A DNA stretch of 51,354 nucleotides from an uncultured Clostridia bacterium (lineage in GTDB: Bacteria; Bacillota; Clostridia; UBA1381), in contig CAKSRS010000008.1 in the NCBI GenBank assembly GCA_934487205.1, forward strand, positions 1-51,354, read 5' to 3'. A model generated the notes under the pieces. It ran no database searches. It was given only the letters and a program-made list of their open reading frames with translations, and was not told the DNA's origin. Shown here one piece after another: positions 15,023 through 23,528 of the stretch (position 1 is its first letter; every line of letters begins with the position of its first letter). A program made the translations under genes and the position numbers.

Positions 15023-15850
15023 TTATATCGCCACGGGTATTTTTGCCGTAAATTCGTTAAATTTATAGTCCTCTACCCTGAAATTATCCGTTGTGATTTT
15101 ATAAAAATCGGTCACGCCTTCCATAATGAATTTCGGCGCGTCATAACCTTTTCGGCTTATCAGTTCCTCTACAATCGGCACATGCCTGTCATAGATGTGC
15201 GCGTCGGCAATAACATGCACAAGTTCGCCCGGCTTTAACCCCGATACTTCCGCAAATATATACACCAGCATCGCATATTGCACAACATTCCAGTTATTCG
15301 CCGTCAGAAAATCGTTGCTGCGCTGATTTAAAATTCCGTTTAATTTTCCGTCCTTGACGCTGAACGTCATCGAATACGCGCACGGATAAAGGTGCATCTC
15401 CGACAAATCCGCATGATTGTAAATATTCGTCATAATGCGGCGTGAGTTGGGATTGTTCTTTAAATCGTAAAGCACTCTGTCCACCTGGTCAAATTCGCCT
15501 TCCTTATATTTATGCTTTATGCCCAGCTGATATCCGTACGCCTTGCCGATACTTCCGTTCTCGTCCGCCCATTGGTCCCATATGTGACTCTTTAAATCAT
15601 GCACATTGTTTGATTTTTTCTGCCAAATCCACAAAAGCTCGTCAAGTGCGGACTTCCAGTATGTACGGCGCAGCGTGAGTATTGGAAACTCCTTTGCCAA
15701 ATCATATCGGTTCACTATGCCGAATTTGCTTATCGTATGCGCCGGCTCGCCGTCCTCCCAGTGCGGACGCACCTCCATATCGGCGTCCCACACGCCGTTT
15801 TCCAGAATATCCTTACAGTTTTTTATAAATATCTCATCGGCATAGCTCAT
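15023..15850 (-). CDS. thyA: Thymidylate synthase (ThyA type), divergent
   Basis: A 275-aa methylene-tetrahydrofolate-dependent enzyme making dTMP from dUMP. The nucleophile Cys is in HLYPCAYSM (residue ~157), where most enzymes have PCH. The second signature reads QRSNDFLTANNWNVVQYA, against the common QRSxDxxLGxPFNxxxYA, so it is a divergent ThyA. HVIADAHIYDRHVPIVEEL near the C-terminus is well conserved. First gene of the eight-gene minus-strand run, with its own promoter at 15886-15914. It is not the flavin-dependent ThyX type. Confidence 0.9.
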   Translation of the reverse strand: MSYADEIFIKNCKDILENGVWDADMEVRPHWEDGEPAHTISKFGIVNRYDLAKEFPILTLRRTYWKSALDELLWIWQKKSNNVHDLKSHIWDQWADENGSIGKAYGYQLGIKHKYKEGEFDQVDRVLYDLKNNPNSRRIMTNIYNHADLSEMHLYPCAYSMTFSVKDGKLNGILNQRSNDFLTANNWNVVQYAMLVYIFAEVSGLKPGELVHVIADAHIYDRHVPIVEELISRKGYDAPKFIMEGVTDFYKITTDNFRVEDYKFNEFTAKIPVAI

Positions 15851-15885
15851 ATCAATATTTCTCCCATCATAATTATATTATTGTA

Positions 15886-15914
15886 ATTATAGCACACTTA
15901 GCACGAAATTACAA
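15886..15914 (-). promoter_or_regulatory. Promoter of the thyA-folA-...-polA-coaE run
   Basis: Minus-strand TTGTAA (15914-15909), 17-bp spacer and TATAAT (15891-15886), about 35 bp before the thyA start. It is the only good promoter I see for the run down to 8585. The divergent spmA gene starts at 15943. Confidence 0.75.
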
Positions 15915-15942
15915 TAACATTTTTTTGAATTGAGGGGGTAAC

Positions 15943-16512
15943 ATGAACTATATTTGGTCGGGCATTATTATTGTGTCCCTTATTTTCGGTTTTATCAACG
16001 GGCGTCTTTCGGAAACTCTTGCAGCGGGACTTGACGGTGCGGCGTCGGCAATCACGGTGCTTTTATCCTTTGCGGGGATAATGTGTTTTTGGTCGGGTAT
16101 TTTGAAAATCGCCGAAAAATCCGGCGGCGTACGCGTTTGCGAAAAACTGCTCTCGCCCGTTATCGCGCGGCTTTTTCCTAAGGTTGAAAACCGTGGGAAC
16201 ATCACCGTAAACGTCATCGCAAATCTCCTCGGCATGGGCAACGCCGCGACTCCGGCGGGCGTCGCCGCCATGTGCGAACTCGACGCCCAAAACGGCGGAA
16301 GTCCGCAGCCGAGCCACGAAATGTGCCGTTTCGCCGTCATGAACACGGCAAGTCTGCAAATTCTGCCGACGACCGTAATCGGCATACTGACGGCATGCGG
16401 CGCGGAAAATCCGTACGGCATAGTGCCGTGCGTGTGGATAAGTTCAATCCTTTCGCTCGCCGCGGCGCTGACAGCCGAACAGATTATTTACAAAAGGAGT
16501 GCAAAAAATTGA
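15943..16512 (+). CDS. spmA: Spore maturation protein A
   Basis: A 189-aa polytopic membrane protein of the nucleoside-recognition (Gate) superfamily. It has four to five hydrophobic segments, the GNAATPAGVAAM signature around residue 98-110 and the MNTASLQILPTTVIGI motif near 130-145. In Bacillus, SpmA and SpmB act together during spore core dehydration. GAGGGGG precedes the ATG by 6 bases. It overlaps spmB by 4 bp (TTGA), so the two are translationally coupled. The gene supports a spore-forming host or a recent sporulating ancestor. Confidence 0.9.
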   Translation: MNYIWSGIIIVSLIFGFINGRLSETLAAGLDGAASAITVLLSFAGIMCFWSGILKIAEKSGGVRVCEKLLSPVIARLFPKVENRGNITVNVIANLLGMGNAATPAGVAAMCELDAQNGGSPQPSHEMCRFAVMNTASLQILPTTVIGILTACGAENPYGIVPCVWISSILSLAAALTAEQIIYKRSAKN

Positions 16513-17015
16513 TATACGTAATCCCCGCTTTGATAATTCTTATTCTGCTCGCCGCCGCCAAAAACGGCACGCCGGCCTATCATGCCTTTATCAACGGCGC
16601 GGAAGAAGGCTTAAAAACCGTGGTATCCATTCTTCCGGCGCTTATTGCGGTTCTGTCCGCCGCGGCAATGCTGCGCGAATCGGGCGCGCTTGACGCATTT
16701 GCGCGGCTGCTCGCGCCGGTAACCGAATTTTTACATATCCCGTCCGAAATTCTGCCGCTCGCGCTTATTCGCCCGCTTTCGGGCAGCGGCGCAATCGGGC
16801 TCTTGACCGACACCGTCAAAACCTACGGTGCCGACAGCCGTATCGCCCGCGCCGCATGTATTCTCTGCGCCGCCACCGAAACCACCTTTTACACCGTTTC
16901 GGTATATTTCGGCAGGACGCGGGTAAAATATACAAAAAAGGTACTTATTGCCGCAATTATCGGTGATTTTGCCGGAATAATCTGCGCATGTCACCTCAGT
17001 AAGATATTTTTTTAA
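16509..17015 (+). CDS. spmB: Spore maturation protein B
   Basis: A 168-aa membrane protein, partner of SpmA. It shows four to five hydrophobic segments, the family motif RPLSGSGAIGLLTD around residue 90-103 and ATETTFYTVSVYFG near 122-135. The start is a TTG at 16509 that overlaps the spmA stop; AAAGGAGTG lies 7 bases before it. A longer frame reading back to 16272 runs through spmA in another frame and is rejected. Length is normal for the family. Confidence 0.9.
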   Translation: MIYVIPALIILILLAAAKNGTPAYHAFINGAEEGLKTVVSILPALIAVLSAAAMLRESGALDAFARLLAPVTEFLHIPSEILPLALIRPLSGSGAIGLLTDTVKTYGADSRIARAACILCAATETTFYTVSVYFGRTRVKYTKKVLIAAIIGDFAGIICACHLSKIFF

Positions 17016-17045
17016 CAAATTTTGCAAAAAAATGCTCTTACGGTC

Positions 17046-17098
17046 TTGAAAAAATTACGGATTTGAGGTACAATAATAGTAAGTGGGTTTTAAACCCA
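17046..17098 (+). promoter_or_regulatory. pgk promoter with palindrome at the transcription start
   Basis: TTGAAA (17046-17051), 17-bp spacer and TACAAT (17069-17074). Directly downstream, where transcription should begin (~17081), lies a perfect 7-bp inverted repeat with a single central base: TGGGTTT-T-AAACCCA (17084-17098). It is well placed for a repressor of the glycolytic run, though no regulator gene is present in the window. Confidence 0.75.
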
Positions 17099-17123
17099 AA
17101 TTTATATTTGAGAGGTGTCCGAT

Positions 17124-18320
17124 ATGTTAAACAAAAAAAGCGTAGAAGATATTGAAGTAAAGGGTAAAAGAGTCCTCGTAAGATGCGACTTCAACGTTCC
17201 CCTTGACGAAAACAGAAACATTACAGACGATACAAGAATCGTAGGCGCACTGCCGACAATCAAGTATCTTATCGACCACGGCGCAAAGGTTATTCTTTGC
17301 TCGCATATGGGTAAGCCCAAGGGCGAGCCGAAACCGGAGCTTTCACTTGCACCCGTTGCAAAAGAACTTTCCGCAAAGCTCGGCAAGGACGTTATTTTTG
17401 CCGCTGACGCAAATGTTGTGGGCGAAAATGCAAAAAAAGCTGTTGCAGAAATGAAGGACGGCGATGTTGTTCTGCTTGAAAACACACGCTACAGAGCCGA
17501 AGAAACAAAGAACGTTGACGAATTTTCAAAAGAACTTGCGTCTTTGGCAGACGTATTCGTAAACGACGCATTCGGTACGGCGCACCGTGCGCACTGCTCA
17601 AACGTGGGCGTTACAAAATATGTTCCGGTTGCTGTTTGCGGCTACCTTATCCAAAAGGAAATCGAATTTTTGGGTAATGCCGTTAACAACCCGGTAAGAC
17701 CGCTCGTTGCAATCCTCGGCGGCTCAAAAGTTTCATCGAAGATTTCGGTTATCAACAACCTTCTTGACAAGGTTGACACGCTTATCATCGGCGGCGGTAT
17801 GGCATACACATTCATGAAGGCGCTCGGCGAAGAAGTCGGCGATTCACTTCTTGAAACAGACTACATCGATTATGCAAAAGACATGATGGCAAAGGCTGAG
17901 AAAAACGGCGTTAAGCTGCTTATCCCGATTGACACGGTTGTTGCACAGGAATTTTCAAACGATGCACCGCACAAGACGGTTGCAAGAGGTGAAATCGAGC
18001 CGGGCTGGGAAGGTCTTGACATCGGCGAAAAGACAATCGCGCTGTTCGGCGACGCACTCAAAACTGCAAAAACCGTCGTTTGGAACGGACCTATGGGCGT
18101 ATTCGAAATGCCGACATTTGCAAAGGGTACAAATGCAATCGCAAAAATTCTTGCCGACCTTGACGCAACCACCATTATCGGCGGCGGCGACAGCGTAGCG
18201 GCAGTTAATCAGGCAGGTCTGGGCGACAAGATGAGCCACATCTCAACAGGCGGCGGCGCATCGCTTGAATTCCTCGAAGGCAAGGAACTTCCGGGCATTG
18301 CGGCTATCAACGACAAATAA
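17124..18320 (+). CDS. pgk: Phosphoglycerate kinase
   Basis: A 398-aa glycolytic enzyme that makes ATP from 1,3-bisphosphoglycerate. Visible signatures are KRVLVRCDFNVPLDE at the start, LCSHMGKPKG, VLLENTRYRAEE, FVNDAFGTAHRAH, GPMGVFE and the C-terminal GGGDSVAAVNQAG ... STGGGASLEFLEGKELPGI. The ATG at 17124 is used because GAGAGGTG is the ribosome site; a GTG at 17115 lies inside that site. First gene of a run with an SGNH esterase, tpiA and gpmI; gapdh is not in the window. Confidence 0.97.
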   Translation: MLNKKSVEDIEVKGKRVLVRCDFNVPLDENRNITDDTRIVGALPTIKYLIDHGAKVILCSHMGKPKGEPKPELSLAPVAKELSAKLGKDVIFAADANVVGENAKKAVAEMKDGDVVLLENTRYRAEETKNVDEFSKELASLADVFVNDAFGTAHRAHCSNVGVTKYVPVAVCGYLIQKEIEFLGNAVNNPVRPLVAILGGSKVSSKISVINNLLDKVDTLIIGGGMAYTFMKALGEEVGDSLLETDYIDYAKDMMAKAEKNGVKLLIPIDTVVAQEFSNDAPHKTVARGEIEPGWEGLDIGEKTIALFGDALKTAKTVVWNGPMGVFEMPTFAKGTNAIAKILADLDATTIIGGGDSVAAVNQAGLGDKMSHISTGGGASLEFLEGKELPGIAAINDK

Positions 18321-18338
18321 TCCCGGAGGATACTACCA

Positions 18339-18962
18339 ATGAAAACGATACTTTTTCAGGGCGACTCCATAACAGATTGCGGCCGCTCGCGCACGGATGA
18401 CATTAATCTCGGCGAGGGTTATCCTCACCTTGTATCGGCTCATTTGGGGTTTGAATATCCCACCGAATACCAATTCTTAAACCGCGGCATAAGCGGCAAC
18501 CGCATCGTCGATGTTTATGCACGCATTAAGGCGGATATCATTAATCTGAAGCCCGACGTAATGAGTTTATTAATCGGCGTAAATGACGTTTGGCACGAAA
18601 TCAGCTCGCAAAACGGCGTGGACGCGGACAAGTATTTTAAAATTTACTGCATGCTGATTGAGGAGATAAAAGCGGCTCTGCCCGACCTTAAAATCATGAT
18701 TATGGAACCGTATGTTATGCAGGGCAGCGCCACCGCCGAAAACTGGGATACTTTCCGCAGCGAGGTTGACAAAAGAGCGGCAAAGGCAAAAGAAGTTGCC
18801 GAAAAGTACAACTTGACCTTTATTCCGCTGCAGGACAAGCTCAATGCGGCGCTTGACCGCGCGGACGGCGAGCACTGGACGCGTGACGGCGTTCACCCGA
18901 CAAAATACGGGCACGAACTTATAAAAAGAGAATGGCTTAAAGCTTTTGACACATTAAAATAG
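18339..18962 (+). CDS. SGNH/GDSL-family hydrolase
   Basis: A 207-aa esterase of the SGNH fold. Block I is ILFQGDSITDCGRS (catalytic Ser), block II has the Gly in NRGISGNRI, block III is LIGVNDVWHEI (Asn), and block V is DGVHPTKYGHEL with the Asp/His pair. There is no signal peptide, so it acts in the cytosol, most like the acetyl-xylan/sugar esterases of this superfamily. It is 18 bp after pgk and 12 bp before tpiA, both with GGAGG sites. Why an esterase is inside the glycolytic run is not clear. Confidence 0.9.
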   Translation: MKTILFQGDSITDCGRSRTDDINLGEGYPHLVSAHLGFEYPTEYQFLNRGISGNRIVDVYARIKADIINLKPDVMSLLIGVNDVWHEISSQNGVDADKYFKIYCMLIEEIKAALPDLKIMIMEPYVMQGSATAENWDTFRSEVDKRAAKAKEVAEKYNLTFIPLQDKLNAALDRADGEHWTRDGVHPTKYGHELIKREWLKAFDTLK

Positions 18963-18974
18963 GAGGAATTTACA

Positions 18975-19727
18975 ATGGGAAAATATATTGTTGCGGGCAA
19001 CTGGAAGATGAACAAGCTGCCGAGCGAAACATATGATTATGTTAAAGAAGTTGTTGCGGCAACCGCGGGTTCAAACTGCGAAGTTGTTTGCTGTACACCG
19101 TATGTATGCCTTGCACCGGCAATTGAGGCGGCAAAGGGCACACACGTAAAAATTGGTGCGGAAAATCTGCACTATGAGGACAAGGGCGCATTCACCGGCG
19201 AAGTTTCGGCGGACATGCTGCGCGATATGGGCGTTGATTACGTTATTATCGGACACTCGGAAAGACGTCAGTACAACAACGAAACCGATGAAACGGTTAA
19301 CCTCAAAACGAAAAAGGCACTTGCAAAAGGACTTATTCCTATAGTTTGCGTAGGCGAATCGCTTGAACAGCGCGAGGCGGGCATTACGATGGATTTAATC
19401 GCAATTCAGATTAAAAAGGCATTTGCGGGAATCCCTGCGGAGGACGCAAAAAAAGTTGTTATCGCATATGAGCCGATTTGGGCAATCGGAACGGGCAAAA
19501 CCGCAACGAGCGAACAGGCGGAAGAAGTTTGCGGCGGCATCAGAAAAATCATTGCAGAGCTTTACTGCGAAAAATGCGCGCCCGAATTTACAATTCAGTA
19601 CGGCGGCAGCATGAAACCTTCCAACGCGGAAGAACTTATGGCAAAGCCGAACATCGACGGCGGACTTATCGGCGGCGCATCTCTTGTAGCCGACGATTTC
19701 GCAGCTATCACAAAGGCGGCAAAATAA
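18975..19727 (+). CDS. tpiA: Triosephosphate isomerase
   Basis: A 250-aa TIM-barrel enzyme interconverting DHAP and glyceraldehyde-3-phosphate. VAGNWKMNK (Asn/Lys of the active site), IIGHSERRQ (catalytic His) and VIAYEPIWAIGTGKTAT (catalytic Glu and loop 6) are complete, with YGGSMKPSN and GGLIGGASL binding the phosphate. Length is standard. The AGGAGGAA site precedes the ATG. It belongs to the pgk-led run. Confidence 0.97.
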   Translation: MGKYIVAGNWKMNKLPSETYDYVKEVVAATAGSNCEVVCCTPYVCLAPAIEAAKGTHVKIGAENLHYEDKGAFTGEVSADMLRDMGVDYVIIGHSERRQYNNETDETVNLKTKKALAKGLIPIVCVGESLEQREAGITMDLIAIQIKKAFAGIPAEDAKKVVIAYEPIWAIGTGKTATSEQAEEVCGGIRKIIAELYCEKCAPEFTIQYGGSMKPSNAEELMAKPNIDGGLIGGASLVADDFAAITKAAK

Positions 19728-19751
19728 TTCCGTTTGCGCCGCGTAATTCTT

Positions 19752-19809
19752 AATACAAAAGCTGTAAAGGCCGCGGTAATATGATTTTCATTTTGCCGCG
19801 GCTTGTATT
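19752..19809 (+). other. Hairpin between tpiA and the next gene; possible weak terminator
   Basis: GCCGCGG (19770-19776) pairs with CCGCGGC (19796-19802), with outer flanks AATACAA (19752-19758) and TTGTATT (19803-19809) also complementary. The downstream tract is TTGTATTTT, only partly T-rich. It may reduce read-through or protect message ends. Confidence 0.5.
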
Positions 19810-19824
19810 TTGGGGAGGTAATTT

Positions 19825-21546
19825 ATGAAAAAACTATCTGCAGTAATTTTATCCGCACTTATTCTTTCATGTACGGCGGCACATGCGGCAAACATCGGCG
19901 ACGTCATCGGCGATATCTATTCCACCGACATCATTGCGGACGTTGACGGCATGCCGATACGCTCCTTTTCACTGAACGGAAAAACGGCAATTATCGTTGA
20001 AGATTTACGCCGATATAATTTTGAAGTCGGCTACAATGATAATCTGCGCGCGCTTTACGCATGCGTTTTGGGTAACACCTACACCGCTTACCCCGATACC
20101 GTTGAGCGCGGCACATGCGGCGAAATTGTCGGGCGCATTTACAAATCCGACATTACAACATCGATAAACGGCATAAATGTTCCGTGTTTTTCGCTTAACG
20201 GCGAAATGGCTGTCGCAATTGAGGACATCGGCGGCGATATCACGCAAACCGATCGCTCTGAGACGGGCATGATGTATCGCTGGGACGCGGAAAAGCGCAC
20301 CATTTCCCTCCTACCCGACTTTGACAACGGCGTGCAGACGGAAATTATTTTCAAAAAATATAACGCTCTGCCGTATATTGAAAACGGTGTTTTGAAATAT
20401 CATGCGGGGCTCACGGGAAACGGCATCGAGACGACCGTGCCGGACGGTTCATTTAAATATCCCATTCATTGGGGCAGCGAGGACGGCGAAATCGTCGGAT
20501 ATGTATGTGACGTAAAAAAGGACGAACCGGTACAATTAGAGGACGGCTCCTGGCAAATGACATCAAACCGCCGCAGCATCACACACTTTGATATCGACGC
20601 GGTTTACCGTCTTGCCGAGGCGGAAAATATCCCGCTTTTGAGCTATGACGAAGTCTTAAAGCGCGAAACCGACCGACTGACGGCGGACGGAAACGCTCCC
20701 GAAATCTATTCTTTTGACGAAGGCGCAATTTTGCAGCGCGGAACGGACATAACAATCGTACAAAAATCCGAAAACGGCACAAATTACATCGGTTCCGCCA
20801 CGCGGCATAACGATTTTCCGCCGCTGCAGATGACCGCTGAACGCCCGTGCATAACCGATTATGAATTTGTGAGCGCCGAGAAATGCGACGCATACACCGG
20901 CTCTTTCGGCGACGAAGGCTTTGAAACAAACAACATTACCGGCTGTTTCTTTACCTATAAAACCGCCGGCGGCAGATATTACGAAGTTTATGCAAGCATA
21001 TACGGATATTTTCTAAATTCCGAAGCAGTTCCGCGCGAAACCGATATCGGCACATTATACAGTCTGGGTTCTTACGCACCGCCCGCACCCGGACTTTTTG
21101 AACACGAAGAAGCATTGACGGCGGGCGAAAACACTCGCACGGTTCCGGCTATCTCGGACATTTCCGCATTACGGGGGACGTGGGTCCCGGTAAAGGATTT
21201 GGCGGAGCTTTTGGGCGGCACGGCAGCTGTTTCGGAGGACGGTTTTACAATCGAAATCACCACCGACAAAGAATTACACGAAATAAGCAGCACTCACATT
21301 TTCTCGCAAAACCCGGGAAGATGTGACAAAACGCTTTTTGAAACCCGCTCATCGGGCAGCAGTACGCCGCTTAATCTTAAAAGCCGCATAACTGTTGACG
21401 GTGAAGAAATTTCCACAATCGTACACCGCAATCTGAGCGGCCCGAGTATGCGCACACGTGAAGTAAACTTTGATTTGCCGGCATATATTTTCGACGGAAA
21501 GGTGTATGTCCCGCTTGAACCTATAAATAATTTTTATAAAAAATAA
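19825..21546 (+). CDS. Exported protein with copper-amine-oxidase-like (stalk) domains
   Basis: A 573-aa exported protein. Residues 1-22 are a signal peptide (ends AAHAAN). Two tandem copies of a ~65-aa unit follow (residues ~23-90 and ~91-150), each with (I)V-G-x-I-Y-x-(T/S)-D-I...(P)-x-(R/C)-S/F-S-L-N-G-x-(T/M)-A-(I/V). This repeats the pattern of copper amine oxidase N-terminal-like modules in Clostridia. The C-terminal ~120 residues contain another such unit (TWVPVKDLAELLGGTA ... YIFDGKVYVPLEPINNF). The middle is unassigned. No copper-binding catalytic core is seen. It sits between tpiA and gpmI. Confidence 0.7.
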   Translation: MKKLSAVILSALILSCTAAHAANIGDVIGDIYSTDIIADVDGMPIRSFSLNGKTAIIVEDLRRYNFEVGYNDNLRALYACVLGNTYTAYPDTVERGTCGEIVGRIYKSDITTSINGINVPCFSLNGEMAVAIEDIGGDITQTDRSETGMMYRWDAEKRTISLLPDFDNGVQTEIIFKKYNALPYIENGVLKYHAGLTGNGIETTVPDGSFKYPIHWGSEDGEIVGYVCDVKKDEPVQLEDGSWQMTSNRRSITHFDIDAVYRLAEAENIPLLSYDEVLKRETDRLTADGNAPEIYSFDEGAILQRGTDITIVQKSENGTNYIGSATRHNDFPPLQMTAERPCITDYEFVSAEKCDAYTGSFGDEGFETNNITGCFFTYKTAGGRYYEVYASIYGYFLNSEAVPRETDIGTLYSLGSYAPPAPGLFEHEEALTAGENTRTVPAISDISALRGTWVPVKDLAELLGGTAAVSEDGFTIEITTDKELHEISSTHIFSQNPGRCDKTLFETRSSGSSTPLNLKSRITVDGEEISTIVHRNLSGPSMRTREVNFDLPAYIFDGKVYVPLEPINNFYKK

Positions 21547-21598
21547 CTTACATTAATAATAAGCTTATGCCGCGTTCTGCGGCGGAAGGAGATTAACT

Positions 21599-23146
21599 AT
21601 GTCAAAACAACCAATCGCACTGATTATTCTTGACGGTTTCGGCATAAACGAAACCGTGGAAGGAAACGCAATCAAGGCGGCAAAAAAGCCGAACATTGAC
21701 CGCTATTTTGCCGAATATCCCAACACAATCCTGTATGCCAGCGGCATGGCGGTAGGTCTGCCCGACGGTCAGATGGGCAACTCAGAAGTAGGGCACACCA
21801 ACATCGGCGCGGGCAGAGTCGTTTATCAGGAACTTACACGTATCACAAAATCAATCGGCGACGGTGATTTCTTCTCAAACGAGGCCCTTTTGGGTGCGGT
21901 GGAAAACTGCAAAAAGAACGACTCCGCACTGCATTTTATCGGTCTGTTATCGGACGGCGGCGTTCACTCGCATATTGAACATCTGTTCGGTTTAATCGAC
22001 CTTGCAAAGAAAAACGGCCTTACGAAAGTATTTATTCACCCGATTATGGACGGCCGTGACGTATCGCCGACATCGGGCATCGGCTTTATCAAGGAATTAC
22101 AGGAAAAACTCGATAACACGGGCATCGGCAAAATCGCCACGGTAAGCGGCAGATACTACGCAATGGACCGCGATAACAACTGGAACCGTGTTATCCGCGC
22201 ATACGACGCTATGGTGAGAAACGAGGGCGAAAAGGTTGACGACATCGTTGCCGCGCTGGAAAAATCATACAAAACCAAGGACGAAAACGGCGCTCTTATC
22301 ACCGACGAGTTTATTATTCCGAAAGTTGTATGCGAAAACGGTGCGCCCGTCGGCAAAATCAGCGCAAACGACTCTGTCGTATGCTTTAACTTCCGCCCCG
22401 ACCGCGCAAGGGAAATAACCAGAACGTTTGTCGACCCCGAATTTAAAGGCTTTGAGCGCGAACTGTTCCCGCTTTACTATGTTTGCATGACGCAGTACGA
22501 CGCGTCAATGCCGAACGTTCACGTTGCATTCAAGCCGCAGGTTCTTAAAAACACCTTCGGCGAATATATCTCCAAAAAGGGTTTGAAACAGCTGCGTATC
22601 GCCGAAACCGAAAAGTACGCGCACGTAACATTCTTCTTTAACGGCGGCGTTGAGGACGTATATGACGGCGAGGACAGAAAGCTTATCCCGTCGCCAAAAG
22701 TCGCAACCTACGACATGCAGCCGGAAATGAGTGCATACAAGGTTGCCGACGCATGCGTTGACCTTATCAACGAGGACAAATACGACTGCATAATCTTAAA
22801 CTTCGCCAACTGCGACATGGTAGGCCACACAGGCGTATTTGACGCAGCTGTAAAAGCCGTTGAGGCTGTTGACGAATGTTTGGGCAAGGTAGTAGACGCA
22901 ATCCTTGCGCACGGCGGAAAGGTGCTTGTAACTGCCGACCACGGAAATGCGGACAAGATGTTCGACCCCGAAACAAAGGCAGTATTTACGGCGCATACAA
23001 CAAACCCCGTTCCGCTGATTGTAATCGGTGCGGGCGACGTTAAGCTCGAGCACGGAAAGCTTTGCGACCTTACGCCGACAATGCTTGACCTTATGGGTCT
23101 TGACAAGCCGGAAGAAATGACCGGTAAAAGCCTTATCGTAAAATAA
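21599..23146 (+). CDS. gpmI: 2,3-bisphosphoglycerate-independent phosphoglycerate mutase
   Basis: A 515-aa manganese-dependent mutase of the alkaline phosphatase superfamily, converting 3- to 2-phosphoglycerate. Visible metal and catalytic blocks are ALIILDGFGINE (Asp), MGNSEVGHTNIGAGR (Ser nucleophile ~ residue 62), SDGGVHSHIEHL, IHPIMDGRDVSPTSG, NFRPDRAREITR, NFANCDMVGHTG and VTADHGNADKM. Length is normal. GGAAGGAG is the ribosome site. It closes the glycolytic run and is followed by a strong terminator. Confidence 0.97.
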   Translation: MSKQPIALIILDGFGINETVEGNAIKAAKKPNIDRYFAEYPNTILYASGMAVGLPDGQMGNSEVGHTNIGAGRVVYQELTRITKSIGDGDFFSNEALLGAVENCKKNDSALHFIGLLSDGGVHSHIEHLFGLIDLAKKNGLTKVFIHPIMDGRDVSPTSGIGFIKELQEKLDNTGIGKIATVSGRYYAMDRDNNWNRVIRAYDAMVRNEGEKVDDIVAALEKSYKTKDENGALITDEFIIPKVVCENGAPVGKISANDSVVCFNFRPDRAREITRTFVDPEFKGFERELFPLYYVCMTQYDASMPNVHVAFKPQVLKNTFGEYISKKGLKQLRIAETEKYAHVTFFFNGGVEDVYDGEDRKLIPSPKVATYDMQPEMSAYKVADACVDLINEDKYDCIILNFANCDMVGHTGVFDAAVKAVEAVDECLGKVVDAILAHGGKVLVTADHGNADKMFDPETKAVFTAHTTNPVPLIVIGAGDVKLEHGKLCDLTPTMLDLMGLDKPEEMTGKSLIVK

Positions 23147-23179
23147 AAATGCAAAATTTATCCGTTATATTGCATTTTT
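23145..23179 (+). terminator. Intrinsic terminator after gpmI
   Basis: AAAAATGCAA (23145-23154) and TTGCATTTTT (23170-23179) form a perfect 10-bp stem with a 15-nt loop, ending in a T run. Confidence 0.8.
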
Positions 23180-23202
23180 GTGAAAAATATTGTGAAAATT
23201 TA

Positions 23203-23231
23203 TTGACACAGCAGTAAAAGTGTGATATAAT
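23203..23231 (+). promoter_or_regulatory. Perfect consensus sigma-A promoter of the lysine operon
   Basis: TTGACA (23203-23208), 17-bp spacer and TATAAT (23226-23231). Transcription would begin near 23238, just before the lysine riboswitch. Confidence 0.95.
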
Positions 23232-23240
23232 ATCAGAAAT

Positions 23241-23411
23241 TTGGTAGAGGTCGCACCGTGTAATCAGTATCGGGCGGATAGCATGCGCTGACAACGCAAT
23301 GACGCACGTGAAAGGTACAGGTGCCGAGGACGGTTATGTCAAAAGCCGGTCCGGCAAAGTAAAATAATATTTGCTTTGCTGTCGTGCAACAGCACGGAGA
23401 GCTATCCCGTA
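23241..23411 (+). promoter_or_regulatory. Lysine riboswitch (L-box)
   Basis: A regulatory RNA that binds lysine. It contains the conserved early TAGAGGTCGC, the ATCAGTAT loop, the core GTGAAAGGTACAGGTGCCGA and the final CACGGAGAGCTATCCC. GGTAG at 23243-23247 pairs with CTATC near 23402-23406 as helix P1. It lies between a consensus promoter and a terminator, in front of lysA. High lysine should favour the terminator and shut the operon. Confidence 0.93.
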
Positions 23412-23435
23412 TTCTGTTTTTTGTATAAGGATATT

Positions 23436-23464
23436 AAGATAGTCTGCCAAAGGCTATCTTTTTT
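23436..23464 (+). terminator. Riboswitch expression-platform terminator
   Basis: AAGATAG (23436-23442) pairs with CTATCTT (23454-23460) with additional inner pairs, followed by TTTT. Its CTATC/GATAG segments can also pair with the P1 region, consistent with an attenuation switch. Confidence 0.85.
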
Positions 23465-23528
23465 GCATATAACAATGCATAAAAGCCAAGCCGGAATACT
23501 ATAATTTTATCGGTAGGAGGATAAAATA

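Noticed and set aside
16272..16508. Long N-terminal extension of spmB
   Set aside because: It overlaps spmA in another frame. The TTG at 16509 with AAAGGAGTG and a 4-bp overlap explains the family-length protein.
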